From assembly GCA_001931905.2 (NCBI GenBank), contig MSJI02000658.1, positions 1 through 60,237 of the forward strand: a stretch of 60,237 nt of DNA, written 5' to 3'. Positions 10,025-21,325 of this stretch are shown piece after piece. This stretch comes from Cladosporium sp. IMV 00045 (taxonomy: Eukaryota; Ascomycota; Dothideomycetes; Cladosporiales; Cladosporiaceae). The notes beneath the pieces were generated by a model. It had not been told where the DNA came from, ran no database searches, and was given only the letters and a program-made list of their open reading frames with translations. The position numbers and the translations under genes are program-made. Position 1 is the stretch's first letter; each line of letters opens with the position of its first letter.

Positions 10025-12127
10025 TCAAAGCACACCCCCCGGCACCGTCTTCCCGCCGGCCCCCACCGCGCTCCCGCCACCCATCCCCGCCGCTTCTAAC
10101 CCACCACCCCCTCCACCACCCGCCGCACCGCTCCAGCCGTCCTGCGGACTCGCGTGCCGCCTCAGCATGAACATGGGTTTCCGGCCTTCCTTGTCGAGCT
10201 GCTTGAAGAGGAGCAAGGGTTTCTCTTTCAGGCCGAGGCAGCGCTCTTGGTCGCCGTGCACGATGTACAGCGCGTATTGCCGCCAGTCGTCGTGGATGTT
10301 GTAGCGTTTGAGGGCCTGGGTGGGGGAAGGTTAGTCTCTTGTTTGGGTAAGGGGGTTTGTGCGGGTGTAAGATGAACATGGGGGAAGAGGAAACTTACCA
10401 CTGGCAGCACGACTTCGCAGGGATCGTTAATGGCGACGCGGAAGGATTTGAAGATTTCGACTTGTGGGTTGTCGCTGGGAGTGATGTTAGCCTGGCTTGC
10501 CACATTTTTTACCGAAAAAGAACATCCATACCGATCCCTCTCCCGACCTCCGTCGTCCTCGCGTGGACTTGGAGTCGGAGCCTGCCGCCTAGCTCTGTCG
10601 CGCTCTTCTCGTCGCAGGGAAGCCGTGTCGCCCACAAGCGTACTTTGCTGGCTGAAACCTGTCCCCGTGTCTTCCATGTGCCCGTACCCTCTGTCGTGTC
10701 GCGTGGCGTCTCGGGGGAAAGTGCGAGCTGCTGCCGAGCCGGGTTGGTTGTGGTAAGAGCCGGCTGAAGAGGGCTGGTTGGAGTAGGCTGGGCTTGTGGG
10801 TGAGAGTTGTTGAGATTGAGATTGCAAGGCATTCGGGCTCGTCTGGGCGGTCATGCTTGCGGTCAAGTGGCTGCTTGCTGCCATCGCGGCGGCGCTGGCT
10901 TCGAGATGCGCTCCGGTGTCGTCGCGGACCTCGCGCGGCTGAGGTGTGTATGACTGTGGTGGATGTGTGGGTGATGGTTGTTTAGGTGCACTACCGAGAA
11001 ATAGTTTCTTCGTGCTGAATTTCCGGCTGAGCGAGCTGCCTTTGCTCTCCTTGACGGGAGGTAAGTTTTCGCTCATCTTTGACGGTTCTGTGTCTCGAGG
11101 TGAAGGAATAGGAGCGGTTGTTGGGTCTGGTGGTAAGGGTTTCGCTCGCTGCTCTTTCACGTATTTCATGATTGGCAGATTTTCCTCTCTCATCTTCTTG
11201 TTCTCCTCGGACATGCGGTCCAGATCTTGTTTCAGCGCCCGTAACTCTGCTTCGGCGGCGATTATTCGCTGATCGCGAAGGCGAATCGATTCAATGACTC
11301 TGGCAATGTCGTCCTGTGTCGCTGACAAATCTCCTTTGTCGCCTTCGGCGGCTGCAAATGATCGTCAGTAAAATGATATCACAGATATTCGGTGCGAGAA
11401 AACTCACATAAAGGTACATAATCATCCTCCTCAATTCTAATTCCAGATCGCCTCTTTTGTTCGTAAACAGCTTTCAAGATCGTGAGCCTGTGACCAACAC
11501 TGCTTACACCCAACTCTCTCAATTCATCATGATGCAACGCAATCAATGCTTCGCCATTGACGCCTTCCTCGGCGAACGCCTGACTATAATGCTTCAATGC
11601 TGGCGATAGCGAAGCGACGTAATCGGCAACCTGCTCTTCAGTCCACTGCACAATATTGCCAGTCGGACTGCGCCCTTCCCTCTCCATCCAGCCTTGAGTC
11701 GTAGGTGTATCCTCTCCCCCAACAGATTCTCTTTCATCTTCAGATTCAGACGGATGCTCAGAGTCGGCGTCGTCAAAGTGTGAGGGCAGCGTCGGCGATG
11801 CCACTATTGATCGCTCAAACTCGTCGTCGGCATCAGCGTCGCTATCATAGCTGTGGTCCCCGGGCGTCATGCCGTATCTGTCCATTCTGAGCTGCTCTCC
11901 TCCTCCTCCTCCTCCTGCCAGAAGTGTCCCGCTCCTAGTTCTTTGTACGTGCGACTCAGCGCCAGTCGTTGGCCTTTCCCCGGGCAAATCAATCCTCTCC
12001 CCAAAGCTGGCGTCTATTGGCGTGGGCGCAAAGTCGCTTTCAATCGGGCTGGCGGGGCTGTGTGGGCTCCCAGGGCTGACTCGGTATTCAGCGGTCGCGA
12101 CCTTGTGCAAGCTGGGTAGTCGTTCAT
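10025..12127 (-). CDS. ste50: MAPKKK adaptor Ste50 (SAM + RA domains), apparent 1-nt error near the start
   Basis: Adaptor linking Ste11-type MAPKKK to Cdc42/membrane sensors in HOG, mating and filamentation signalling. A SAM domain (WTEEQVADYVASL...EALIALHHDELRELGV) is followed by a coiled coil, a Ser/Pro-rich linker and a C-terminal RA domain (VEIFKSFRVAINDPCEVVLPV, then ALKRYNIHDDWRQYALYIV). Exons end to start: 10025..10315, 10399..10474, 10532..11351, 11408..about 12127. Intron 10475..10531 is 57 nt and stop-free, so retention would insert 19 codons just before the RA domain. The frame upstream of 12110 has no ATG. Adding one base to the GGG at 12114..12116 (CCC on the sense strand) brings in ATG 12127 and the start MNDYPSLHKVATAEYRVSP, total about 635 aa. 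Without that repair the first in-frame ATG is at 11885. Confidence 0.88.
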
Positions 12128-13567
12128 GCGATACGGCAGCGAGCCCGGCGCTTCGAAGGGGAAGAGAGTTTGGGATGTTGTTGCTGTTGTCTTTGGAATG
12201 TTTTATCGGATCTCCCCCTCCCCCTCCAGGAGCGGTGCGGGCGGGGATATGGCTGGCTCGGTGGGAGACGCGCGCGAGCCAAGAGCCTTTGGCAGTCTGC
12301 GGAGGTTGGCCACCGTAGGCTTGATCGAAGGTCGGTTGTTGGGCCAGGGTGGGCGAGATATGAGTCGGCCGCAGCGCGAGAGCGGTGCGACCGGGAGAGC
12401 GTGGGCTGCAAGTTGTGCGCTTGGAGGTGTGCCCGGTTTGACGGAGGTATCACGGGCGGGATCAGCTTTGTTGTTTCACCACAGACAGGGAGACAACGGC
12501 GGGCAGTGCTGGATCGGGCGGGCTGGTGTGACGTGTGTGATGTGGATGGGTGCAACGTCTTGAAGAAGAAGAATAATAATAATGGCCAGTTGTTAGGTGG
12601 TGGTATTGATATCGGAGTTGTAGTGTGAGTAGTGGTATGGCAGGATTCAAGTGAACACACAGGTAGTGGGTGATGTTTAGGCAGGACACGCAATTGATAG
12701 GGCCAGGGCGGAGCAGGGCAGCTCGGGCAGGTTTAGGCGTGTTGGTAGGATGGAGCTAGGCAGATTGGGCTGGCGAGGCTAGAGGGAGGCTATTACTGAG
12801 GCTAGACCGCGGCGGGCTCTTAGCAGCACTCGACTACCCGACTCTCTCTGCATGGCATGGCGCATAGGCATGGGCCGTATGGGGTACTGCTGGACAAAGG
12901 CGGCTGGATGGCTAATGCGCTTCCCAATTTGATTGATAGATTGATTAATCCATCGAATAAGGCGAATGGATTTATTGATTGTTACAACCCACTTTCATCA
13001 ATCAAGCCATCACTACTGCACCTCGAGATTGCACTTTCATTCCTGCTAAAGAAGCCACCTTGTCATCAATCAATCATTCTCTTCCCATCATACAGGAATG
13101 CCATCTTCTCCTCGACTCCAGGTACAAGGTACTTGCATACGTACTGCGTTTCCCCGTCCATACCTTAATCCTTATTTTCTCTCGCGCGCCGTTTCTAGAC
13201 GCCGGCCACTAGCCCAAGATCGCCGGCAGGATTATCCAAGCCAGCCCTCACAAACCCCAACACACGCTACTCACACTACTGAATATATGCATAGCACCAC
13301 TACAAACGAGGCAATCTCCCATCTCCCATCTCCCTTTTCGAATATTCGATATCACGTATCATTACTCAATATCACCCTATCTCCTAGCCTCCTACTCCTT
13401 CAGGATCACTGCAGATTCCTGCCGACTGCCGACCCCCTACCAACACCTCACACAGACAACAGAGCAGCCTCATCTCTCCCATATGCAATCTCCCCCTCTC
13501 TTCTCGCTAAAATACTCTCTACTACCTTACTCTCCCTTCCCCATAGAACAACAATAATATCAATCCC
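12128..13567. other. Intergenic, ste50 promoter and ADH downstream region
   Basis: About 1.44 kb. It holds a small imperfect trinucleotide run (GAA then TAA units) at about 12562..12583. The plus-strand open frame 13098..13571 is Ser/Thr/Pro-biased and starts without support, so I treat it as non-coding. No RNA gene or transposon seen. Confidence 0.45.
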
Positions 13568-14635
13568 CTAATCCATCGTCAGCACGGCTCTGAACCTCGC
13601 ACGTCCACTCAGCATATGCTCCATCGCCGCATTCACCTCGTCCAGCGGAAACTTATCCACCATGCACCTCACGCCGTTCTGCCGCGCAAACTGAATGGCC
13701 TCTTGCGAATCCAACGCGTGCCCTGAAGGCCACCCGCGCACCGCCAACGCCTTCTGCACCATCGCCACAGAATCCACCGTCACCGGCCCAATGGCCGTGT
13801 GCAGCAGCAACGTCCCTCGAGGCGCCAGTCCCCCGATCAAAGGCGAAATCGCCTCTGCGTTCGGCGCCGTCACCACGATCAACGCCGCTCCCCCCAACTT
13901 CTGCAACTCCCCCGCCACAATTCCCATGGAAGAAGTGTCGATGTAATCGTGCGCGCCCAACTCCATCGCGAACTCCCTCTTGTCTTCCCCCCTCGACAGC
14001 GCCACCGTCCTAAACCCCATCTTCCGCGCATACTGCACCGCAAGGTGGCCCAAACCCCCCAAACCCTGCACGGCGACCACATCCCCCGCCGTGACGCCCA
14101 TGCGCCGCATGCCGTTGAAAACCGTCACGCCCGCACACAGCAACGGCGCCCACTCCGCCAAACCCCCTCCTCTCTCTTCATCCGCTACCAGTTCGCTCGG
14201 AATCCTCACAGCCGCCTCAGCCCTCAGCACAGCATACTCCCCATACCCCCCCTCGCGCGTGACCCCATTGATACTCCTACTAGCGCACATCTGAAAATCC
14301 CCACGCGCGCACTCCCGGCACTGCCCATCGTGCCCGCCATGCCACGCCCCGCCCGCCAAGTCGCCCACGCGCCACGTGTCGTCGACGCCGCTGCCGAGTC
14401 CGACCACCGTTCCGATGAACTCGTGGCCGAGGCGCGAGATCCGAGGCAGTCCCATGCGGCCCGACAGTACATTGTGGTCGCTGTGGCAGACGCCGCAGGC
14501 GTGGACTTTCAGGAGTAGCTCGGTGGGGGCGGGGGTGAGCATGGGGATTTGTTGGATGGAGAGCGGTTGGTTGGCGGCGGTTAGGAGGGCGGCTTTGAAG
14601 GTTGAGGGGAGGGGTGGGTTGGTGAGGGAGCTCAT
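13568..14635 (-). CDS. Zinc-dependent alcohol dehydrogenase (medium-chain, AdhP-like)
   Basis: Single-exon 355-aa medium-chain dehydrogenase that should interconvert alcohols and aldehydes with NAD(P). Catalytic-zinc ligands are visible in VHACGVCHSDHNVL and in LGHEFIG. The structural-zinc loop reads GGHDGQCRECARGDFQMC, with three cysteines and His/Gly where many family members have the first cysteine. The dinucleotide fold is marked by VQGLGGLGHLAVQYA. The ATG at 14635 (MSSLTNPPLP) gives the normal family length. Fungal homologues of this subtype act on short alcohols, but substrate cannot be read from sequence. No signal peptide, so cytosolic. No partner gene is adjacent. Confidence 0.88.
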   Translation of the reverse strand: MSSLTNPPLPSTFKAALLTAANQPLSIQQIPMLTPAPTELLLKVHACGVCHSDHNVLSGRMGLPRISRLGHEFIGTVVGLGSGVDDTWRVGDLAGGAWHGGHDGQCRECARGDFQMCASRSINGVTREGGYGEYAVLRAEAAVRIPSELVADEERGGGLAEWAPLLCAGVTVFNGMRRMGVTAGDVVAVQGLGGLGHLAVQYARKMGFRTVALSRGEDKREFAMELGAHDYIDTSSMGIVAGELQKLGGAALIVVTAPNAEAISPLIGGLAPRGTLLLHTAIGPVTVDSVAMVQKALAVRGWPSGHALDSQEAIQFARQNGVRCMVDKFPLDEVNAAMEHMLSGRARFRAVLTMD

Positions 14636-15885
14636 GTTGGGGGAGTGGTGGGTTGGATTCGTTTGAAAGAAATGTGCCTCTGGTGAGTGGGAATCCTTCT
14701 CCGGTCCCTGAACGTGAAGTTGAGCTGGTAAATGTGATTGTGATGTTCTTGTAAAGGAATTGTCGTTGCGTGAGTTGATCGCTTTGGTCGTTGTTCAAGG
14801 GTGTGGTAACAAGTTGACGCTCTTTTCCAATAAGCTTGGAATAGATTCAATCAACGAATCTGTTTACCTGGATCAATGATAAAAACCAATGCTCTCGCCT
14901 CCCGCCGACCTGTGCTTCTCCTCTCCTTATATAACCCCCATCCCCTTCCCCCAAAAGACTTGCTGACAGCGTCCGCCACTGACGCGCACCAACCAACCCG
15001 AAACCCATACATGTATCTCAATCGACCCGGTCTTCCATTGCTGTAGCTTCTTCTATCTCCGGTCTGCATCAAACCCGGCGAGTGGACCCAAACACGAGAT
15101 CATTGAAGCATCGTTCAGTATCATTCGCGGGTCATCGTTTATTTTCTCAAAACACAATGGCGGACTTTAGCTGTAGTAGGATGTAGTATTGACCAAAGGG
15201 CCCCGCCGAGACCGGCGCGCGATGTCGGCGCGGATTTGGGTGGTGGGCTTTACGTCCGGCGGAAGAAAGATTTGGGTTGTGGAATGGAATCTTAACAACA
15301 TTATTTGGGTTCAAGCTCTCGGGGTTGGGGTTTTGCTTCGTGATTCTGTTTTTTCAAGGGGCGTAATCGTGGCATACGGTGTACGATGTTGACGATGTGC
15401 CATTTTTGAAGTTCACATACTTGATTCTCGTGCATTGGTCTTGGAACTATATATTACATCGACATGGGCGATTGTTCATTGACGGAGATTGGGAAGCAAG
15501 CTTTGCTTGTGTTTTCAACATCAGCTTTCGTGTGTGGATGAGGGTCTGAAATCTCGCGTTTCGGCTGCCGTAAGATTGGAAGCGAAGGACCAAAAATGCA
15601 TTCATTGATGGCAGCTGTTTTTGAATGATGTGAGGAATTTTAGAAGCTTGCTTCAAAATTGCCTTTCAACGGTTCGTCGGGGCAGTGGCTGTTGACACCT
15701 TTATGGAAGACAACGAATCGATCACGCAATCGTGGTCCTATTGCTCAGCTTGACATGACTGCTCATTACCAACGAGAATATCATATTCGTTCTAGACCCA
15801 AAGCCACCCTATCCTCTACTCTAATCCTCCCGGAGATTAACGGCCTCGCAAGTTCTCGCAACCAACCAAAAAATCGACCAACAAA
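14636..15885. other. Intergenic, ADH promoter and sugar-transporter 3' side
   Basis: About 1.25 kb between two minus-strand genes. A TATATAA-like sequence lies at about 14929. Small open frames (for example minus 14851..15072) resemble nothing I know. No RNA gene or repeat recognised. Confidence 0.45.
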
Positions 15886-17788
15886 TCAATCAACCTTCCT
15901 CTCCCCCTCCACCTCAGCCTTCCCCTCCATCGCCCTCGCCTCAATCAACTCACTCTTCCTCAACCCCGTCACCTGGCCAAAATGATCGTGCGGTTTCCAA
16001 GCCGCGCTCTTCCTCGCCGTGACTTCTTCAATCATCTTATCGACTTGCTCGAGCGTCAGGCCTTTCGTCTCCGGGACGAAGAAGTACGCCCAGAAAATGC
16101 TCAGACCGCACAACCCGCCCCAGATGAAGAACACTTTGCTGCCCAGGTTGCCGTAGGCGGGGTCCACTATGTAGGGGACTATTACGCCTGGGATGAGGGG
16201 TCAGTATTGGGGGTTTTGGGTTGGGGAGTTGAGGGGTGGGGATTGGGGGTTTGTTTGTAGGGCTTACCTATAATGCAGTTCCAAAACCAGTTCGCTGCTG
16301 TGGAAATGGCTACTCCTTTGGATCGAATGGGAAGTTGGAAGATCTCGCCGATTATCACCCAGCCTGCTGGACCCCAGGTGCTGTTATTCCTCACTATTAG
16401 TCCATGGCCAAAACACCTCTTCTCTCTTGCGAGGCTTTTGGGTACTTACGACGCGAAGAAGAAAATGAACAAGCAAACAAACACGATCAGCACATAGCTT
16501 GCCGCGCGCGAGTCTTCAGACACGGTGCCGACGATGGCGATGACGAACTCGCTCACCGTCATCCCCACCGCGCCCCAGATCAGCAGGGGCCGGCGGCCGA
16601 ATTTCTCGATCGTGTAGAAGGAGATGGGCGTGGAGCAGACGTTGACGACGGTGGTGATCATGGAGATCAGGAAGGGGTTTTGCAGGCCGACGGTTTGGAA
16701 GAAGGTCGTGTTGTAATCTGTGATAGTCAGTTCTCTGTTGCATTGATGGGGTATGGAGGTTGAGACAGGGAGGGAGTGAAACTTACAGAAGATGAAGTTG
16801 ATGCCAGTCCACTGCTGCCAGAATTGCAACATTGTTCCGATCAGGATTTTTCGCAGGTTGGAGTTGCGCCTCCATCCGCCTTGGAAACAACCTCGCCAGC
16901 CTTCCTCGCCGATGTCTTTCTCATACTCGTAGTTGGCTTGGATCTCAGCCAATTCGTCGAGGATATGCTCGCTGTCCTTGGCCTGCCCGCGAACTCTCGC
17001 AAGAGCAGAAGCCGCGCGATCGAGATCGTTCTTCTTGACGAAATAACGCGGCGACTCCGGAAGCATCAGCAACCCCGTCGCCAAAACCACCGCCCAAAGA
17101 AACTGAATCGCAATCGGAATCCGATACGCTCCCGTATCCTTACGATCCTGCGTCGCATAGCCCACACACGACGCGAGCATAATCCCAAGCGTGATAGCGA
17201 ACTGATAGCACGAGACAATCGCACCACGCACCCTCCTCGGCGCCACCTCAGACATATACAGAATATTGATGGCCGACACAAACCCGACGCCAAACCCCGC
17301 AACCAACCTGCCAACAACCAGCGCCTCGACAAACGTCGCAGCGAGCTGCACGACCACGCCGACGATGAAAATCACACACCCCATGATGATCGTCGTGCGC
17401 CTGCCGAAGCGATCCGCGAGGGAACCCGACACCAGCGCGCCGAAGAAAGTGCCCGCCGACAGGATGCTGACGATCAGCGATTTCTGCCACGTCGCGTAAT
17501 CGACGTAGATGAGCGGGTTGCTTCCTGGGAGTATCACGGCGTTTTGATCGGAGCGTGAGACCGCGTGCCCGTAGTCGAGTTTGAATTGCGACATGCCTAG
17601 GACCGAGCTGATGTAGCCGGAGTCGTAGCCGAAGAGCATGCCGGCGAAGGCGGCGAAGGCGCACATTAGACCTGCCTGTTGGATTGAGATTTTGGTTAGT
17701 GGTTGTGTTATTGATAGTTTTGGGGAGTTTGGGACAGGCTTGCCTTGAAGGTCACGGGCGCTTCGATTTGCTGGAATTCGTCCGCCAT
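15886..17788 (-). CDS. MFS monosaccharide (hexose-type) transporter
   Basis: Sugar porter of 538 aa with twelve expected membrane helices at the plasma membrane. Five exons join in phase: 17788..17744, 17675..16787, 16717..16450, 16380..16268, 16187..15886. Family marks are LMCAFAAFAGMLFGYDSGY in helix 1, DRFGRR in loop 2-3, PESPRYFVKK after helix 6, EKFGRRPLL in loop 8-9 and FVPETKGLTLEQVD after helix 12. The N-terminus resembles high-affinity glucose transporters of the MstA/Rgt2 type, so hexose is the likely substrate. The first intron (17676..17743) starts GCAAGC after AAG, a GC-AG intron; joining it gives VTFK|AGLMCAF. The other introns are GT-AG. Confidence 0.9.
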
Positions 17789-18972
17789 GTTGTCGATGAA
17801 GTCGAGATAAGACGATGGTGGTCCTCCTCTTCCTCTCGCAATAGATGTGTCCTTAGATCAGAAGAAAGAAATGTAGAAGACGGTTTGTAACGGTCAGTCA
17901 ATCAGTCAGTCAGCGCACAACAGCACCGAGAAAAGATGATGAAAGCGTTGACGGCAGGCAATCCAGTCAACATTTCGTCGCATTCGACAGAAATGATGCT
18001 CAGTCGAGGGGGCAACGAAAGCGGTCGCCAAAGCAGATGCACAGGAATGCTCAGCAAAGCAGCACAGGCCAGGCGTTTGTACGACCATCGCTCATCCCTT
18101 TGTTGCACCAGTCAGCCCCTTTGCCGCCTCTGACGTTTGGACACTGCTTTGGTCGACTTGGCTGGATTGCGAATCGTTTTGGCATGTCGCCGCTGTTGGA
18201 AGTTCGCTCGTGCAGATGTTTTGGTCGATGTTGGACGGCTGCTTGGGTTGTATATGCCTGAGAGCCCACGATAGTGAATTTCCTCCGGTCGCTGGCGCTT
18301 GTGATGTTCAGTGCTGGATGACTTCGCTGCGAACAGCGGACGAGGTGGCTTTTCGATGGTACACAGCTAATATGCATAGCTTGCAGTGTAAGGCTTCAGT
18401 GCATACGATTCGAATGTTCGGATATGAACTGCGCCCTGCCGTTGTGACCACTGAAGTCTGAGCGTGTAGTACACGATGGGGTGACTTTCAAGCTGGAGAA
18501 ACACGGTCTGCCGGAACGGTTGATGATTTGATGCTGTGTGATGTTGCAGTCGCGATTGTCAGACGCGAGACAGGCTTCTAGAAGCGTCGCGAGATGCACA
18601 GCGCGGCAGGTGTATGGGGCTGAGGAAGTTTCTGTGATCGAAAGAAAGTGTCAGAGTTTACTTGCATGCCACGCGGTAGCGGGGAATCGGTCCATAAGCA
18701 AAAATCCATGTGAACGCTCGGAGTGAATCGTCGGTGTGAGATATTCGGTGGTTTGGTGTCACGAGAGGCACGGTCTCAGATCAGGCTGTAATACGACCTT
18801 CATTGGCTCAGACCGGTGGTGATGATGAGAATGATCACGCAGAAGCCCTCGATCATGCAACCTGGCTCTGTGATGCTGTCATCTGAAAGATTTCAATTTG
18901 GGGTATCATATGCAAGAAACTCCAGTCCAACCCAACACCCATTCAAAAAAGCGAAAGTCTTCCTGGCGACAA
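17789..18972. other. Intergenic, sugar-transporter promoter and pot1 3' side
   Basis: About 1.18 kb with many short overlapping open frames on both strands, none with family resemblance. CAGTCAGT-type short repeats occur at about 17893..17915. No RNA gene recognised. Confidence 0.45.
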
Positions 18973-20987
18973 TCAGTTGATCAACACTCCAAACATCATG
19001 TACCCCCTCTCCCAATCTTCGATCTCATCTTTGTGCCCGCCTTCGCGCAGCTCTCCGTACTCGGCCAAGCAGCAATTGAAGGGAAGATTCGATGGCTTCT
19101 TCTCTTCAGTCTTTCCATTCACGTCGTTGTCAAGCCTCGCCCTCTTCACTTCCCTGATATCTTCCTTCTCGCCTTCAGTACGCTTCTGCTCCTCTAAGTC
19201 GCCCCAAAGGATGTAAAGCTTCTCACGCAGTTTATTCAGCAGAGCAGTGTCTTCGCGAAGGTTTGCCGGGTCGTCAACTGAATTGCCGAATAGGTGCTGC
19301 GCTTCCAAATGGCCAACATTGACCCAGATCCTGCTCCGTGGCGATGCACCAGCACCGGTGGTCGCGCTGGAGACTTCTTCCAAGTGCAGCGCAAATGACC
19401 ATTCCCAGCGGGGCGGCGAGTTGTCCCAGGCCATGTCCACAGAGAAGTCGGACTTGTCATCGTTGATCTCGGCCTGGCTCAGCTTTATGGAGAAATCTTC
19501 AAGGCGTGGCGGGAAAAAGTCGACCACACGTGCTTTGATGTGGTGCCTCGCGTTGACGAACGGGAGCACATACGATTCGCCTGTTGGGAGTGTGTTCGTG
19601 TGGCGAACATTGTCAGGGTCGAGGATGTGGGAAATTGTGGTTAATGGGTGGTCAATGAACGAACAACGGACATGTTGGTTGGCTTGAATTTTCCTAGAGG
19701 CATGGTCAACACAAACAAGGATATTCTTCACTCAAAATACACTTACTTTTCGGCAAGAGCAGCTTCTTGCTCAGCCTTTTTCCTGGTCTCTTCCTGTTTT
19801 CTCAGCTTTTTTTGTTTCTTCTTTTCCGATCTCGACAATTTCACTTCCACCTCCGCATTCGCCTGTTCCGCCTTTTCTGTAATGGCGCGTCGTTCTGCGT
19901 AGTATGCGTCCTTGCGCAACCGTAGATCCTGGATCTGCGGAAATTTGTGGTTGATTTTCTGGATCTGAACTTTGCTTGGAGCGTATCGATCCGGCCACAT
20001 GTCGCCTTCCAGCTTATTGTTGTTCGGGTTGAATTTGATCTTGACGTTTTGCATCAGGATCTCGTCGCCTTCTTCAATTTCGCGGATGGCGAACCCAGCG
20101 TGAGGCTCAACTAGAGTGACTCTTAGGACCATGAACCCAAATGGGCCTGGCCAATTCCGTTTGGGAGGCCCATTGTATCCGAAATGATCGCCATCGCGAA
20201 CTAGATCATGCTTCTCCTCAGGTGGTGCATAATAGAACATTTGCTCGTTTGCGGTATAGTCAGTCACGTAAAGCTCGCATTTGCCGTAGTTGTTTGGGAA
20301 CTTTTTGACCACCTCAACGCAAAGGTCGCTAAACACAAGATGCTGGAGATCTTTTACCAGTCTGAACTTGTGAAAGCCGGCATACTGTGGCGCAGGAGGG
20401 CCACTCTGACCAGGTTGCCAGTTCGGTCTGTGGGTTATCGCTGCCTGAGCTGCTGGTGGTCCAGACCCAGCGTTGGGCAGCTTTCTAACCTCGATGTTCA
20501 GATCGTTCTTCATCTCAATGATGTATTCTTGAACAACGGGAGTGAGATAGCCCCGCTGCCCGTCGGTTCCATGGTATGGTAGAGTTGCATTTCCGCTTAC
20601 GTAGTCGAGCTTGAACGCCGATGAAGGTAGGACAGCTCCTGAGAACACCAAAACAGCTGTCCTCGAATTTGAGATCAAGAGTTTCTCGTTGTTGTATTCT
20701 GCGACTAATCCATCGCGAACCATCACAACATCTCCGATGGCGTTGATTTGGGGTAGATTCTGGGGTTGTTTTGCGAACCAGCGTATTTTCAGCCCTTCGC
20801 TGCCATAGACAGCGTCGCGGAGCCTGGAGTCTCGAATCCTGAAAGTGACCTGATGCTCACCTCTGGTAGTAGTCTTTGGCGGCATGTAGTCAACGACAAC
20901 ACCAATGACGCTGAAGCAATCCTTCAGGGCGGCATTTGAAACATCTGACAAATCGGCAAAGCCTGGCGGTGGCTTCTTGCCCGACAT
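18973..20987 (-). CDS. pot1: Telomere end-binding protein Pot1
   Basis: Shelterin-type protein that binds the single-stranded telomeric overhang through OB folds. Exons 20987..19747 and 19693..18973 join in phase 2 across a 53-nt intron (GTAAGT...CTCTAG) to 653 aa. OB1 spans about residues 10-150 (FSVIGVVVDYMPPKTT, VTFRIRDSRL). A second OB-like region follows (HKFRLVKDLQHLVFSDLCVEV, WPGPFGFMVLRVTL). A Lys/Glu-rich coiled segment (KLSRSEKKKQKKLRKQEE) sits at the end of exon 1, and a C-terminal domain (HVRCSFIDHPLTTISHIL, ARVVDFFPP) occupies exon 2. The length agrees with filamentous-fungal Pot1. It shares a 338-bp divergent promoter with mgm1. Confidence 0.88.
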
Positions 20988-21325
20988 GTTGACATTGGTC
21001 TCGCGGACAAGGATGTCTTATCGCAGAATGGTCAGTACTTGTCAGTGAAGTCAAAGCCGGCGATGCGGTTGACGCGTTTGGCTCTAAAGAGCAGGCGTCG
21101 CCCACGCGAAACACTGACGAAAGTCGTGGGACGCCGCGTGACATCACGGATTTGGAGAGAACGTTTTGATCATCAACGGGGGAGATGCTTTGCTTAGTAC
21201 ATCCATCACATGCAAGCTCACTAAACCACCGCCGCCACAAGACACACCAACAACCAGCACCATCAACATAGCCAATTCTCTCGGATAACGCAACTTAATC
21301 CTGGCCACACGCTGATGGTAGGACG
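20988..21325. promoter_or_regulatory. Bidirectional promoter of pot1 and mgm1
   Basis: The two start codons face away from each other with 338 bp between, so both core promoters and 5' leaders must lie here. I see no clear TATA box. Shared regulation is possible but not shown by sequence. Confidence 0.5.
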
